Part shown: one piece after another, positions 22,080-33,165 of the stretch | Position numbering within the stretch: the first letter of the stretch is position 1 | Layout: each line of letters starts with the position of its first letter | DNA from: Pomphorhynchus laevis | Lineage: Eukaryota; Acanthocephala; Palaeacanthocephala; Echinorhynchida; Pomphorhynchidae | DNA: 64,000 bases | Direction: 5' to 3' | Assembly: GCA_012934845.2 (NCBI GenBank) | Contig: WNNJ02001212.1 | Location: 1 to 64,000 of the forward strand | Program-made: the position numbers and the translations under genes | Notes under the pieces: generated by a model | What the model was told of the DNA's origin: nothing | Database searches by the model: none | The model's input: only the letters and a program-made list of their open reading frames with translations

Positions 22080-23720
22080 AATATTATTCAGCCTTCATTT
22101 TTACAAATACTTTAGTGCATTCAGCTTGACCCATTTAGCTCTACTGGCCCTGATGACATTTCTCCGTTTCTCTTGAAGAATTTATCTAGATATTTGGCTC
22201 CTTCCCTTCTTGCTATTTTTGAGAACAGTTTGACCAGTGGATGTGTTCCTGAAGTCTGGAAAACTGCCATCGTAGTTCCGATCCCAAAGAAAACCATTGC
22301 AACGGCTTGTACTGACTATAGACCAATCAGCCTGACTAGTTCTCTATGCAAAGTGCTTGAAAAGTTGATCGCCACCCGGATCAGGCATCACTTGAGGGAA
22401 CTCGGAATAATGTCGTCTTCTCAGCACGGTTTCCTCCCTGGTCGTTCCTGCTTAACAAACTTATTGACTTCACGCGAAATGTGGGTTGAGGCGGTCAGTC
22501 GCGGCCAATCAATTAATGTGGTATTCATTGACTTTTCAAGAGCATTCGATCGGGTGCCGCATGAGAGCTTGGTAGCATTACTATTTAACTACGGCATTCC
22601 TGTAATGTTGTGTAATTGGATTCAAGATTTCCTACGTCATCGTTTCTTTAGGGTGAGAGTTGGCACCCATCTTTCCACTTCCAGACGCGTTTACTGTGGT
22701 GTTCCGCAAGGTACCGTACTAGGACCTCTGCTGTTTATTGTGTTCCTTAACGATTTGTTGCTGCGGATTCAGAGTCCCTGTCTTGCTTTTGCTGACGACC
22801 TCAAAATATGGTCTGTAGATGATATTGATCCGCTTGGCATTTCCCTGCAGGAAGACCTTAATGAAATATATCAATGGAGTGAGGCTACTGGTATGAAGAT
22901 CAATGTTGACAAATGCGGCCACATGAAATTAGGAAGGCGTTGCGATGACCGTCGTTTTCGCCTCGGAACTTCAATTCTTAATGTCGTCATGGAGTATAGG
23001 GATCTGGGTGTCATGGTGCATAGGACATTGAAATCCCGATCAAATACAGAGTTTGCCCATAGCAAGGCTTTGCGAGCTATGTACTGCGTCAAAAATGCAT
23101 TTAATCGTATTAATCCATACGTCTTCAAACGGCTTTACTGCGCTCTTGTTCGCCCGCATATAGAGTACTGCGTGCAAGCAGTTTTTCCATACACTAAGAG
23201 TTCAATAGACTAGAGTCAATCCTTCGTAGAGGTTCTCGAATGTGTATGGATGGATCATATTCATATCGTGAACGGCTTGAATTTCTAAAGATACCATCTT
23301 TGGGTCAGAGGCTATATTACCTAGACCTTGTTGCATTATGGCGAATGGTAAATGGGATAGATGGTTTTCCCTCGTGCTATGTTAAAGTTTGTTCTCAGAC
23401 GCATCGTGGCCACCCGTTGAAACTATTTAAGTTTCCCCATGGTAAAGTAGTGAGTTTGGCTAGGCTCTCACATCGAGCATTAAACGCCTGGAACACGTTG
23501 CCAGGAGAAATAGCATGTACCAAGGACTTATCTCAATTTAAAGTTCAACTTCGTCAGTGGATTAACGATCATGGCATTCCGAATGTATACAATATTATGT
23601 AACCGCTATTAACTTTTTTTCTTCTTTTCTTTTCTTTTTTATTTCCTATGTGATCAGTTGAAACAGCCATTTGGCTATAACTTGTAATACTAATAATAAA
23701 AATAAAATAATAATAATAAT
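22080..23720 (+). mobile_element. LINE-A, most of the reverse transcriptase to 3' end
   Basis: Starts with FSSTGPDDISPFLLKNL, then VWKTAIVVPIPKK, 'FIDFSRAFDRVPHES', GVPQGTVLGPLLF, the catalytic FADDLKIW, the thumb, and RPHIEYCVQAVFP. A stop at 23213 plus a frame change separates the C-terminal part (23240-23602: RRGSRMCMDGSYSYRERL, RGHPLKLFKFPHGK, LSHRALNAWNTLPGE). Another frame change lies near 22170. The tail is an AATAA-rich run at about 23690-23720. Near-complete RT domain, 5'-truncated. Confidence 0.85.
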
Positions 23721-24187
23721 TCCATCATCAGTAACCTTCGATAATATTTTTACATATTGAATGTAAGTATTGAATTTACGATTAACGGATCCTTTGTATT
23801 TCATTAGCCTTCCACGATTGTTCTACCAGTCGAATAAGTCGAAGATAGCGTAGATTGTAACTACGAAAGAATCCGTCATAGACCGTTATAGTAACGATGA
23901 AATAATACTTATCTTCGATAAAATTATCATTTAGTTCTAAAAAAGGTCATACCCAGAAATTGATAATTCATTTTAACAACAAAATAAATTTTATATTTTC
24001 ATTAATACTATGCCAATATTAAAGTTATTATTATATTTTTTTAAACTCAGATTTTGATGTTCGTATAGTAAATTCGAACAATCGATTTCAAATTCAGTGC
24101 ATGAAAGGAATGCTGGTATTTGTAATTTAAAAAATATTAATAAATAATTATTGGAGCTGGATCAAAGAAAAAAGGAAATTATTTTAA

Positions 24188-24222
24188 ATATTTCGCTAAC
24201 TTCTGTTAGCATCTTCAGAAAA
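24188..24222 (-). ncRNA. Hammerhead-ribozyme-like core
   Basis: Minus strand: CTGAAGA (218-212 of this kilobase), stem II gctaac-agaa-gttagc, then GAAA and 'tatt'. The core fits CUGANGA..GAAA. Stem I is poor in this arm because the residue after the cleavage site does not pair. Confidence 0.5.
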
Positions 24223-24223
24223 T

Positions 24224-24262
24224 TTTCTAAAGGTGCTAACATAAGTTGACGAAATATCAAAA
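24224..24262 (+). ncRNA. Hammerhead-ribozyme-like core, degenerate
   Basis: Plus strand: stem I 'aatttt' pairs with 'aaaatt'. GAAATATC gives the 2-bp stem III and the cleavage-site C. But the core reads CTAAAGG instead of CTGANGA, so it is probably inactive. Confidence 0.4.
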
Positions 24263-24461
24263 TTCCTCTTTTTTTGATCCAGCTCCAATAATTATTTATT
24301 AATAATATATCAGTATCAACTATTTAAATTAAAAAATATTTGTATGTAGAGCTGTTTATATATTTAGTCTTACTATATATTTAATAAATTCCACATTTTA
24401 TAACAAAATATTTTAAAACATTTGCATTTCTAAGCTCACATACATTGTCTTATCTTTACAG

Positions 24462-25070
24462 GCAGACTTGGATCGAGTTCATGATTGGTGGCGCTCTACT
24501 GGATTACATCTTAACGTTGATAAGCGTATACTTATGAGGATGGGTAAAAAATCCAGTAATTTTACATATCATATCGGAGATGTTCTTCTCACTGAAGTAT
24601 CACATCATAGGGATTTAGGAATTATCGTGCAGGCATCATTAAAAACTAAACTTAATAGTGAAAGAGCAATAAAAAGCGCTACTCGTGCACTATATATTGT
24701 AAAGAACTTATTCCTTAAGATTACCACGAATGTCTTTAGAAATTTGTTTAACACGTTGGTTCGTCCGCATTTGGAATATACAATTCAGGCTTCTTTCCCG
24801 GTCACCAAACAAGAAAGGACATATATTGAGTCAGTCCTAAGGCGAGGTTCTCGTTTATGTTCGAATGCGAGAGTGGATTACGCATCTCGATTAGATTTGC
24901 TAAGAATTCAACCGATGTCATCACGATTTTTGTTTCTTGACTTGATAGGAATGTATGCGCTTGTACACCGGTTGGACAGTTATCCGAGTGGTTCGATCAC
25001 ATTACGTTCATCGATTTTGAGAGGTCACAGCAAAACTGTCTATAAAACAAGGCATGGTAGGTATCCAAAA
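24462..25070 (+). mobile_element. LINE-A fragment, RT thumb and C-terminus
   Basis: Open from 24468 to 25076: 'HDWWRSTGLHLNVDKRILM', 'TEVSHHRDLGIIVQASLKTK', VRPHLEYTIQASFPVT, 'VLRRGSRLCSNARVDYASRL', LRGHSKTVYKTRHG. It loses LINE homology at about 25065, where PLE sequence begins, so its 3' end is missing. Confidence 0.8.
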
Positions 25071-25074
25071 TGCT

Positions 25075-25660
25075 AAGGACGGTCGCTCAGGGTACTTAAT
25101 ATGTGGAATTATCCGCATGTGATACATTGATGATATCATTATGATAGTCCCGGATACAACGGAGATAAAAGATGTCGTGGATAAATTCAACGAAGATGAA
25201 ACACTGACGTTTACGGCTAACAGCGGGCACAAAGTAAAGTCTCTAAATTTAGAGATTTACTTCGACAATAGAGGTGAAATCCAAACGGAACTGTATAGGA
25301 AACCGACTTGGAAACCGGCCTACTTACACGCAAAAAGTGCACATACGAAGAATAACAAAACCAATATGATCTTTAACGAGGCATTAAGGATTATAAGAAT
25401 TGCTCTATATCAGCAGCAAGGGAAACACATTTGAGAACATTATTGGATAATCTCAGGAAAAAAGGGTACGCTCATCGGAAGGTGTACCAGCGAATTAAAA
25501 AGCTGGCCGATTTATGAGTACAAAAATAAGTGGACAAACCGGTTCGAAGCAATAACTACATAAGATTAGAGTATGTCCCTTCTCTATGTCTTCTTCCGAA
25601 TCATATAAAAAGCAATATTCAAAGGGCATGCGAATTTTACAACGCGCAGTGTAATCAACT
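25075..25660 (+). mobile_element. Penelope-like element PLE-2, RT fragment
   Basis: Contains YIDDIIMIVPDTTEIKDVVD (YIDD box), 'LTFTANSGHKVKSLNLEIYF' and LYRKPTWKPAYLH, followed by 'NEALRIIRIALYQQQ'. These are canonical PLE RT blocks. Truncated at both ends and broken. Confidence 0.75.
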
Positions 25661-25730
25661 CAGATAAGGCATTAGGAATTAACATTGAACATATTTTTAA
25701 ATGGCCAATTATTTGATATTGTTGTTGCAG

Positions 25731-25917
25731 ATGTTATTGTGAAGAAGTCCTAGCGGCGAATCATAAAGTTTATTTCTTTGATTTGTGGACTGCGGTTGCG
25801 CCAGATCCCACTTATCGATATAAAAACATCAACGATGAAGATGCTGAAAATACTCGCATAAACTTTATTTTCTTATTAAGTGCATTACCTAGTAAAAAAT
25901 ATAGTATTATTAAATAG
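25731..25917 (+). CDS. Candidate terminal exon of an unidentified gene
   Basis: A strong acceptor ('attgttgttgcag', ending 25730) is followed by an open 61-codon stretch. Taken in the frame with one leading nucleotide, it reads CYCEEVLAANHKVYFFDLW, then TAVAPDPTYRYKNI and a stop at 25915-25917. The composition is protein-like (balanced charged and aromatic residues) and less AT-rich than its surroundings. I do not recognise the family and find no upstream exon. PLE fragments lie on both sides (25075-25660 plus, 25985-26560 minus), so it may be a captured or orphaned exon. Chance is possible at this length. Confidence 0.35.
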
Positions 25918-25984
25918 AAGCGATCATTTTATCGCTGACAATTATTTCCATTATTTTCAATATTCGCTTCATTAGAAAAACACG

Positions 25985-26560
25985 CCTGACTGCTTCCAAC
26001 AGATTTGTTATCATTGCATTGTCAATCAATGCAATGATGTATGCCCCACAAACAATATGTGCATATATATTCCAGATAATGGACAATACATATTTGCAGG
26101 CTTTCGTAAATAGGACGGGTCATCTGTTATAAAGCCATGATTTCCCCCAGTTTGATTTGACATTCGCTGCAAGCTCGAATAGCTGTTCGCGAAACGGATG
26201 AATGTTTCCGCATTTAAGTATGCAGTTTTCACCTTATACGGGCGTTCTGAATATTCTCAGATATGCTTGATTCAGTCAACAGTGTAGATTTTGAAATAGT
26301 ACGTTAACAACGGCATGAATCAGTAAATCTGTCGTGCAGTCCACAATAACGACAATGTATCCATTGGTGTTGAATATAGTGCTTAGCTTATGCTCTTCTT
26401 TATCCGCTGTTTCCTCAGGAAACCACGCCTTGATCAATCGCCTATACTGCGTGTCCATAAACTTGCAAATGGCAGGATGGTTCTCAATAAGAATGTTAGA
26501 TTGTGTTAGTGCTTGCAAAAAGTCTTCCCAAATACTAGAGCGATGTTTTTTGCCTCTTGC
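25985..26560 (-). mobile_element. Penelope-like element PLE-2, C-terminal fragment
   Basis: Minus strand: HPAICKFMDTQYRRLIKAWF, 'EEHKLSTIFNTNGY' (PLE connector, 'L..F..NGYP' type), then 'KTAYLNAETFIRFANSYSS', which resembles the segment preceding the GIY-YIG domain in PLEs. Broken remnant in opposite orientation to 25075-25660. Confidence 0.55.
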
Positions 26561-27976
26561 CCTTTAAACATGTCCGTTATTGTATCATTCTTCTGAAAAT
26601 TTAAAGGAGACGGTTGTCATCGCGAAAAACAAGATGAACAACTCGATCAACTAAATTTACATTAATGGAATTGTATTTACCTAGGAATTGACGCATACAC
26701 CACACATTTAAACAAAATAAAATTATTTATATGCATTGTAAACTTACACCTTTTACAGTAATAATAGTCTAACCTTGCTTAATCATTTATACTTTTACCC
26801 GTTAAAACAAAATTTCGTACAGGTAAAGCTATGTACGCGTTTTCATTTTTCTCTGAAGCTATTTCCTTTAGGGAAATGATTAAGACTCATTACGAGAACA
26901 TGCAGATTACGATTGCGCAAAACAAGCGTAGAGTTACGGTTTCCATATGATCTAAATTTTATTAAAATTTAGTTATAAACAAATATTAATAATTCACAGG
27001 CTGAGTTTATATTCAAGGTTTTAAGTTTCAATACGATACAAGTTAACTGGTCTGTATACTTGATCTTAAGTATATTTAAACAGTGTCTAAATATGACAAA
27101 TTTCGACATATTCCCGATTTGAAGTTATATCAAAGAAATTTACTATGTAACTACGAATATCGCGCACTTTCCACATATATAGTGTAAACCTTTAGTTTAA
27201 AAACTGGTATTTAAGATACTTCACGCAATCGTAACTACGAATTTCGTATAAAGTTAACTTTAAACTTTTTTCTGTGTAATTGTTTCACGTTTTGGGATAT
27301 TTGATTTTCAAAATTTTATTTTTCTATGCGAGTGTGAAAACATTCTTAAAACGACAGTCTAATAATGCAAGTCTTTTAAATACTAGTACTTAAATATGAC
27401 CTATAAAATGATTTGATTTTAGATGCAAATATTTCCAGGCAAACAGCAGGGCTAAACTCTGACTAAAGTCAGTGACATTACAATATAGTTATTTTTCCAT
27501 TAAAGATTAAGGGAGTTCATTGGTTGCCTTACCATTGTAGTTGGATCTAGGCTGCATATAATCAGACACTATATAGAGTACCGGAATATCTTCTACTTGC
27601 ACTACACTGCTTAAAGTCATTACCAGATAGTATAACTTATTTGTACCTATTTTTACCTATATTACATTATTTTTTTAACGAGATCGTTGAAGAGCGGACA
27701 CCGTATAAATTACTGCTAATCTCAATTTTGCTGAAACGTTAATTTTCGTTTATTATGATATATGAGTTTACTTAGGTGACAAAAATAATCAATTTAATAT
27801 TTACCATTTGTAATATTTTTGCTGATTTTATAGTTCTCGAATTTTTGAAATTTATTGATTCGATTTTGTAGATTAAATGCTTTGATTGTTAGGAAAGCTC
27901 AATGCCTATGTAAGTACTTTAGAAGTCATCTTTGATTACCGCACTCTACACTAACCTAAGCACTAAGATTTTAAAG
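26561..27976. other. Intergenic, upstream of TMEM68-like gene
   Basis: No gene or repeat recognised. A donor-like 'atgtaagtact' at about 27908-27918 and the in-frame TTG-initiated extension from 27932 could belong to an upstream leader exon, but nothing confirms it. Confidence 0.45.
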
Positions 27977-28900
27977 ATGTTTTATTTTAAGTGGATATTC
28001 CGAGGATTATCTCATCTTGCCCGCAACTCTTGGATATTTTTAAAATTTCTACTCGTATATCCATTGATATTGTTAATCTTATTATACATATCATCGTTAA
28101 TAATATTTCTGTCAAATCGATTAAAATTTATATTCAAAGACGCCGATGCATATGCCGTCTATTTGACGTCGTTGATATGGACACTTGTCGCCATCGTTTA
28201 CAATGGTCACAGCATAGTCGGTTTGGAAAATTTACCAGTTAATGGACCGGGATTAATAATTTTCTATCATGGTCAATTACCTCTAGATATAATTTATGCA
28301 ATATCAAGGGTTTATCTAGTAAAGAAACGACTAATTGCCCTAGTTGCCGACCGTTTTTTTACAGCCCTTCCAGGCTTCCATACTTTCAAATCAGTGCTTA
28401 ATGTAAGTAATGGAGATGTAAATTCCTGCACCGAATGCCTTCTTAACGGAAATTTACTTGCAATTTCACCAGGTGGAGTAAGAGAAGCTCAGTTTGCCAG
28501 CTGTACCGATTATAATATAATTTGGGCTAATAGACTAGGTTATGCTAAAGTAGCTGTCAATTCAGACTGCCCAGTGTACCTTATGTTCACCACTAATTCC
28601 CGACAAGTTACATATTGTTTCCCATTTGCTCATAACTTATTCGGTTGGCTTTACGAAAGAACACGTTTACCCCTAAGGCCTATATTCGGTATATTTCCCG
28701 TGAAAATGACTACTTATATATCGGAACCAATATATACCTGTGGCCTCAGTGCCTCTGAATTTGACGATAAAGTTCGTTTCCGAATGCAGCAAATGATTGA
28801 AGCTCATCAAAAATTACCAGCCAGCATTATAAGTGCTCTTCTCGATCGACTACCGTTTTGGATAATGTCACACTCGCAATCAAAATCACATGGTCAATAA
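27977..28900 (+). CDS. TMEM68: TMEM68-type acyltransferase
   Basis: 307 aa from the ATG at 27977 (human TMEM68 is about 324). Members are ER membrane acyltransferases of the glycerophospholipid/DGAT-like fold that make triacylglycerol independently of DGAT1/2. Two hydrophobic segments lie at about residues 24-46 and 58-76. The catalytic H-x5-D motif is YHGQLPLD (His98, Asp104). VADRFFTALPGF is at 123-134, and the acceptor-site motif AISPGGVREA at 162-171. PIFGIFPVKMTTYISEPI-like sequence and a C-terminal QKLPASIISALLDRLPFW follow, all family-typical. No introns, no stops. A TTG-initiated extension to 27932 exists, but the ATG is preferred because the protein then begins just before the first membrane segment. 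Single-exon structure is unusual for this gene in animals and may mean intron loss or an old retrocopy. Confidence 0.9.
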   Translation: MFYFKWIFRGLSHLARNSWIFLKFLLVYPLILLILLYISSLIIFLSNRLKFIFKDADAYAVYLTSLIWTLVAIVYNGHSIVGLENLPVNGPGLIIFYHGQLPLDIIYAISRVYLVKKRLIALVADRFFTALPGFHTFKSVLNVSNGDVNSCTECLLNGNLLAISPGGVREAQFASCTDYNIIWANRLGYAKVAVNSDCPVYLMFTTNSRQVTYCFPFAHNLFGWLYERTRLPLRPIFGIFPVKMTTYISEPIYTCGLSASEFDDKVRFRMQQMIEAHQKLPASIISALLDRLPFWIMSHSQSKSHGQ

Positions 28901-29634
28901 TTAGCATTTACGAAATATTGCCGGACAATTATCTCGATAATTTTATTTTGAATGTTTTTAATGAATTACGTAATTGTTTTGTTCTCTTTTAGAAAATTTG
29001 AGATCGATATATAAAACTTGTGTATATTTGTTTCTAAAAATATTTATACCCTACAAATTTTTAAAAATTATATTTTTGAATTTGTATTTTATTGTTTTTT
29101 AAGTGTGAATAGTAAAAAATGTTTGAATTTGTATTATATTGTTTTTTAAAAAGTGTAAATAGTAAAAAATATTATAGAAATTTGTAGCATATGATATGTG
29201 TATTTTACAACAATAAATTACAACAGAAATTACAACAATAGTTTTTTGCCAAAACAATAGTTTGCCAATAATTAAGAGTAAAAGCACAGCCAGAAGACGC
29301 ATTTGTTGTTGTGTCAATTTCGACGCAACATCGAAAATCCGAAAATATAAAAATAAACGTATGGTGATGCGCCTTGTGCCCCAAAAATGCATTAAGATTT
29401 TCTTAGCTCATTACAGAGTGATTAGTCGAGTGATTGCCAGTCAACATTAAAAGGTACGATACGTTAAATGCAGGTTTTGATCAGCAGCTGTTGAGGCTCA
29501 TCAATACTGAAATGTAGTGTACTGATATTGTCGTACTACTGAAAATTTGCTCATCAAATTTTCAATGGTAACAATGACTGTGCAGGGTATATCAACTTAA
29601 AATTATATATTATATATAATATTATAAAATAATT
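28901..29634. other. 3' flank of TMEM68-like gene
   Basis: Holds a direct duplication of about 60 bp at 29075-29172 ('tttgaatttgtattttattg' twice) and an AATAAA at 29212-29217, about 310 nt after the stop, that could serve as poly(A) signal. Nothing coding is recognised. Confidence 0.45.
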
Positions 29635-31439
29635 TATTTAAAGTTGCAAATGCGTGCCAACTGCACGCTTACAAGTCCACTAACTAAAAAAACACATCAA
29701 AACGTCACATAGATAAAATTTCTAAAATTATTTAAATGAGACCGGATTTGGCGTTTGAAACACGGCATTGAGGTTATTGGCGTATATGAATGGGCAGATG
29801 ATTCCACGAGAGAGGAGCAGCCACAAGAAAGGAGTTGAAGCCAAAAGAGGTAGAGTAGTTTGGGAGATGTAAAAGATGGGAATTACAGAAACGCAAAGAA
29901 CAGTAATCAGGACGAAAATTGTCGAGAAAAGGAAGGTTGAGAAATAAAGGAGTAGGAAAAGTTACAAGGAGGAAGTAAGGCAGAAGAGAGAATAGGGATA
30001 TCGAGAAGTTTCCAAGTTCGACTTAGAGTCGCTAATGTTGGGGTGCAGAATAAGGATGGGGATAGGGACGAGTAAGAGTGACAAGGAAATGATCGGACAA
30101 ACCGGGATCAGTAATTGACAAGGATGTATAGTCATTGAAGCAATTGGGAACAGCAATGATGTCGAGAACACCACCGGGAATATGAGTTGGGCTTGTTGAA
30201 AGTAATTTATAGTTAAAATCAGAAAAAGATTAGTTAGAGTGATAGAGTCAGAGTCATCCGGGAAATCAAGACGAATGTTAAAGTTACCGTGAACAAAAGG
30301 AGTATAAGACAATGAACAGTGAGAAAAAAGATCACCAAGGTCGTTAAAGAACATTCCTGAGGGGGCAACTGAGCCTGGACGGTATATAATCACAAGTTCC
30401 ATAGGCTAATTAGTTGATAATCTGCATATGAGTAACTCGAACGAAGTGTAATGGATGTTAGCGTTAATTTTACACAAAGACGTTGGGTGACGAGCAATGT
30501 CAACAATACCGCTATGGTTAGAAGCAGTAGATGTGGAAGAGACAATTGGACGAGCTGATACAACTAGAGAACGACCAGTGCGACATATACGACGAATATC
30601 AAGATCGTTAGAGTCACAGTGCCAGGATTCGGTAATGCAGAGAATATCGATAGATAATTAATCGAAGATATCTGCGAGCAGATCAGCTTTATGAAGAATG
30701 GACCGAGCGTTAAAAATACTAAGACTAAAAGTGTGTTCAGAAGCTAGATCGACTAGCAAAGAAGGCAAGGGAGAGACGGAACGTTGTCGGATTTTTGGCC
30801 TCGTGTGTACGACGTGAAAATTTCCGTTGATTTAATGGATTGATAAGGATGACTCGCCGTTTGTTTCACATCGATGTTTCTCAATGCAAGCAAAATTGAG
30901 TTGGGCAATATTAGAAGGGGAGCGGTCAAGATAGATACGAAAAGTAGATGAAGTAGCAGGAAGTTTAAAACGTTGGGAGAGTACCAAGGAAGCGTGCGAA
31001 CTATTTCGGAAAACGATTTTTAGGAGTGAAGGTCTGAGATGATTGGATTTAGTGGATTTGTTTAAACGGATCAAATATATAGGAGCAATATTATTGAAGA
31101 GGGATGGATTATCATCAGGAAGAATGGTTGCTAGGATAGACCTAAAGGCAGATACATCATCGTCGAGGCGAGATTGTGGAGTAGCAGATTCGGGAAGCTT
31201 TAAGTTAGATATCATAATACAGCGATTGCGCGAAGGAAACTGATTACGTGGATGTGGTGGACGAACAGAGCTGGTATGAGTAGAGGCAGAAGAGCAGATA
31301 GAAGTGGGAATGACAGTGGTGCTCGATGGAGATTAAAGATAAGTTAGAAAATGTGTGACAGAAGTGGAGTGTTTAATCGGTTGATCTGAGATCTTAATAA
31401 AGATGATTTTGACGAAAGGATGTAAATTCTTTCGATGAA

Positions 31440-31990
31440 AATTCTTAACTCTTTTCACTTCGCTTAACTATCTCTCTCCAGATGATCTCTGCATTCTGTT
31501 TGATTCTGAACTTACGTCGATCCTCAATAACCTTCTACCTAGTCGACTTCGACGTTCCCAGCGCTTGCGCCATGCTCCCTGGTTCGATTCTGAATGTAGT
31601 CTTTCTAAGCGTCGACTCCGTCACTCTTTTCGTATGTATAAACGCTTTCTTAAACGTTCTCCCAACTCACTCCCTCCAAATCTTCGTGATTCCTACTTTT
31701 CTCTACGCCGTTCACATCTCATTCTTATACGTACTAAACGTACTCTCTTTTGGCGAAATCAACTCGAGTCATCTTCCAACTCTAAATCTCATTGGAAAAT
31801 CTTAAACTCAATTCTTTCACGATCATCTACCCCTTGTAATATAAATCCTGATGAATTTTCTTCTTATCTACAAACTAAGCTATCTAATTTACTTTTCCTA
31901 CTACCCATAGCCCCCTTGTACCCACTCTTATCTTTAAATACTTCCCTCCCAGAACTATTGGAGATGATTTTAAGTGTAACGGGGGAAGTA
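31440..31990 (+). mobile_element. LINE-B linker fragment inserted in the composite
   Basis: Plus strand: 'YLSPDDLCILFDSELTSIL', RHAPWFDSECSLSKRRLR, 'SPNSLPPNLRDSYFSLRRSH', 'TKRTLFWRNQLESSSNSKSH'. This is the endonuclease-RT linker of a LINE. Its ends break the continuity seen in the sister composite at about 59495-59510, so it came in later or by local inversion. Confidence 0.65.
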
Positions 31991-32154
31991 GAGTAAGGAG
32001 TACGGGATTCGAAGAAAGAAGTATGAGATGTATTTAGATGGAGGGTGATGAATAGGAAGGAGGAAGTACGAGGCAATGCGTTGGTGCTTTTAATGAATTA
32101 ATGAAGAAAGAATTAATATCGGATGGTTCATGAACACCCTCCATAACTGATCTA

Positions 32155-32375
32155 ATTAGCTGGATAAATTTGTTCACAAATTGAATAAAAATTATTAGAA
32201 TTAAATACACATATATCATCAATGTATCGAAACATATATTTCATATATTTATATAGTTTAGATTTATTTTTTAAACAGTTATGGACAAATTCATATTCTA
32301 TAAAGCTTAAAAATAAGTCAGCTATAATTGGGCTACTATTACCACCCATTGGAACACATTTTTCCCATCATAAAT
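32155..32375 (-). mobile_element. PLE-1 RT fragment inside LINE-B composite
   Basis: Reads MGGNSSPIIADLFLSFIEYE (the PLE/RT GxxxSP box), 'CLKNKSKLYKYMKYMFRYID' and DDICVFNSNNFYSICEQIYP. Both edges match the copy at 59070-59290, so insertion predates duplication of the composite. Confidence 0.75.
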
Positions 32376-32569
32376 TGTAGAAGATCACCAAAGACTGTGA
32401 CACGCTAATTTGATGGAATGATTAGAACGAAAAACATTGAAACGGGGGATATAAATTTGACGATAGAAGATAGCTATTGACCTGATTTTGCACGTGACGT
32501 TCGAAGAGTTTTGATAAGGTTGGGAGAAGAGATATATGACGATATGATGGCTGAAGTGAACTCTCTAGA

Positions 32570-33165
32570 GAGTATCTCTCGAGTGAAACATTTATTACTT
32601 TGTTTTTCTACAGTCGATGTAAGAGATTTTGCACACTTATTTCTGCGAATATACGGCCAAAATACCTTTGAGGTTGAATTAATCGAATTAATTATTTTAC
32701 GATCGTAGATTATTTGCTTACGAAATTTAGCTCTGATGCACTGTTTCCTACAGGCATTGTTTGCCGATCGAAATAACGGATCTAACCGATATTGTCTGTA
32801 TACTGCATCACGATGTTTTATTAGTCTTCAAATTCATCGTCAAAACATGCTGGTTTAGTTCGTTTAGACGGTAATATTTGTTTCATTGGAGCGAGGTGAT
32901 CTTATATCATTTTTAGACATTCTCGGATTCATTTACATTATAACTAGAATTGTCAAACGTTACAGATGATGCGATTATAAAAGATAAGATTCGTTCATAC
33001 GGTGCCACATGCGCTTTGATAATAAAGGCTCAGCGCTGCCGCCTATTTGACCACCTTTGTATATTGACATTAAACCATATAACGCAATGATCACTGCCAC
33101 AATGATTACTGCGTTTTATATAAATATCAATTTATATACAAATACCATATGTACAAATTTTATAC
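32570..33165. other. Spacer, nothing recognised
   Basis: No gene seen. A 65-codon plus-strand frame overlapping 32511-32708 looks like chance. It separates the LINE-B composite from the PLE-1 cluster. Confidence 0.4.

Larger units (their letters stand above)
24145..24310. mobile_element. Foldback element with head-to-head hammerhead-like cores
   Basis: About 160 bp. Outer arms 'attattggagctggatcaaa' and 'tttgatccagctccaataat' are inverted. Each arm then carries a hammerhead-like unit in opposite orientation (24188-24222 minus; 24224-24262 plus). No coding. The same sequence occurs as a half element at 1-92. Confidence 0.75.
29635..32560 (-). mobile_element. LINE-B/PLE-1 composite, internally deleted and interrupted
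   Basis: Minus strand, from 32560 down: an RT piece ('SSNLYPPFQ'), a PLE-1 RT fragment (32375-32155), then the LINE-B N-terminal part (IMISNLKLPESATPQSRL, 'FRSILATILPDDNPSLFNN', 'LKIVFRNSSHASLVLSQRF'), and the APE endonuclease ('LSIDILCITESWHCDSNDL', 'LSTNLPMELVIIYRPGSVAP'). It then jumps directly to the RT C-terminus and the 3' end near 29640. The same RT-PLE-LINE order recurs at 58960-60885. A plus-strand LINE-B linker fragment (31440-31990) sits inside it. Several breaks; not functional. Confidence 0.75.

Noticed and set aside
29099-29450. Overlapping frames on both strands
   Set aside because: Low-complexity hydrophobic or basic peptides over a duplicated AT-rich segment; no family resemblance.
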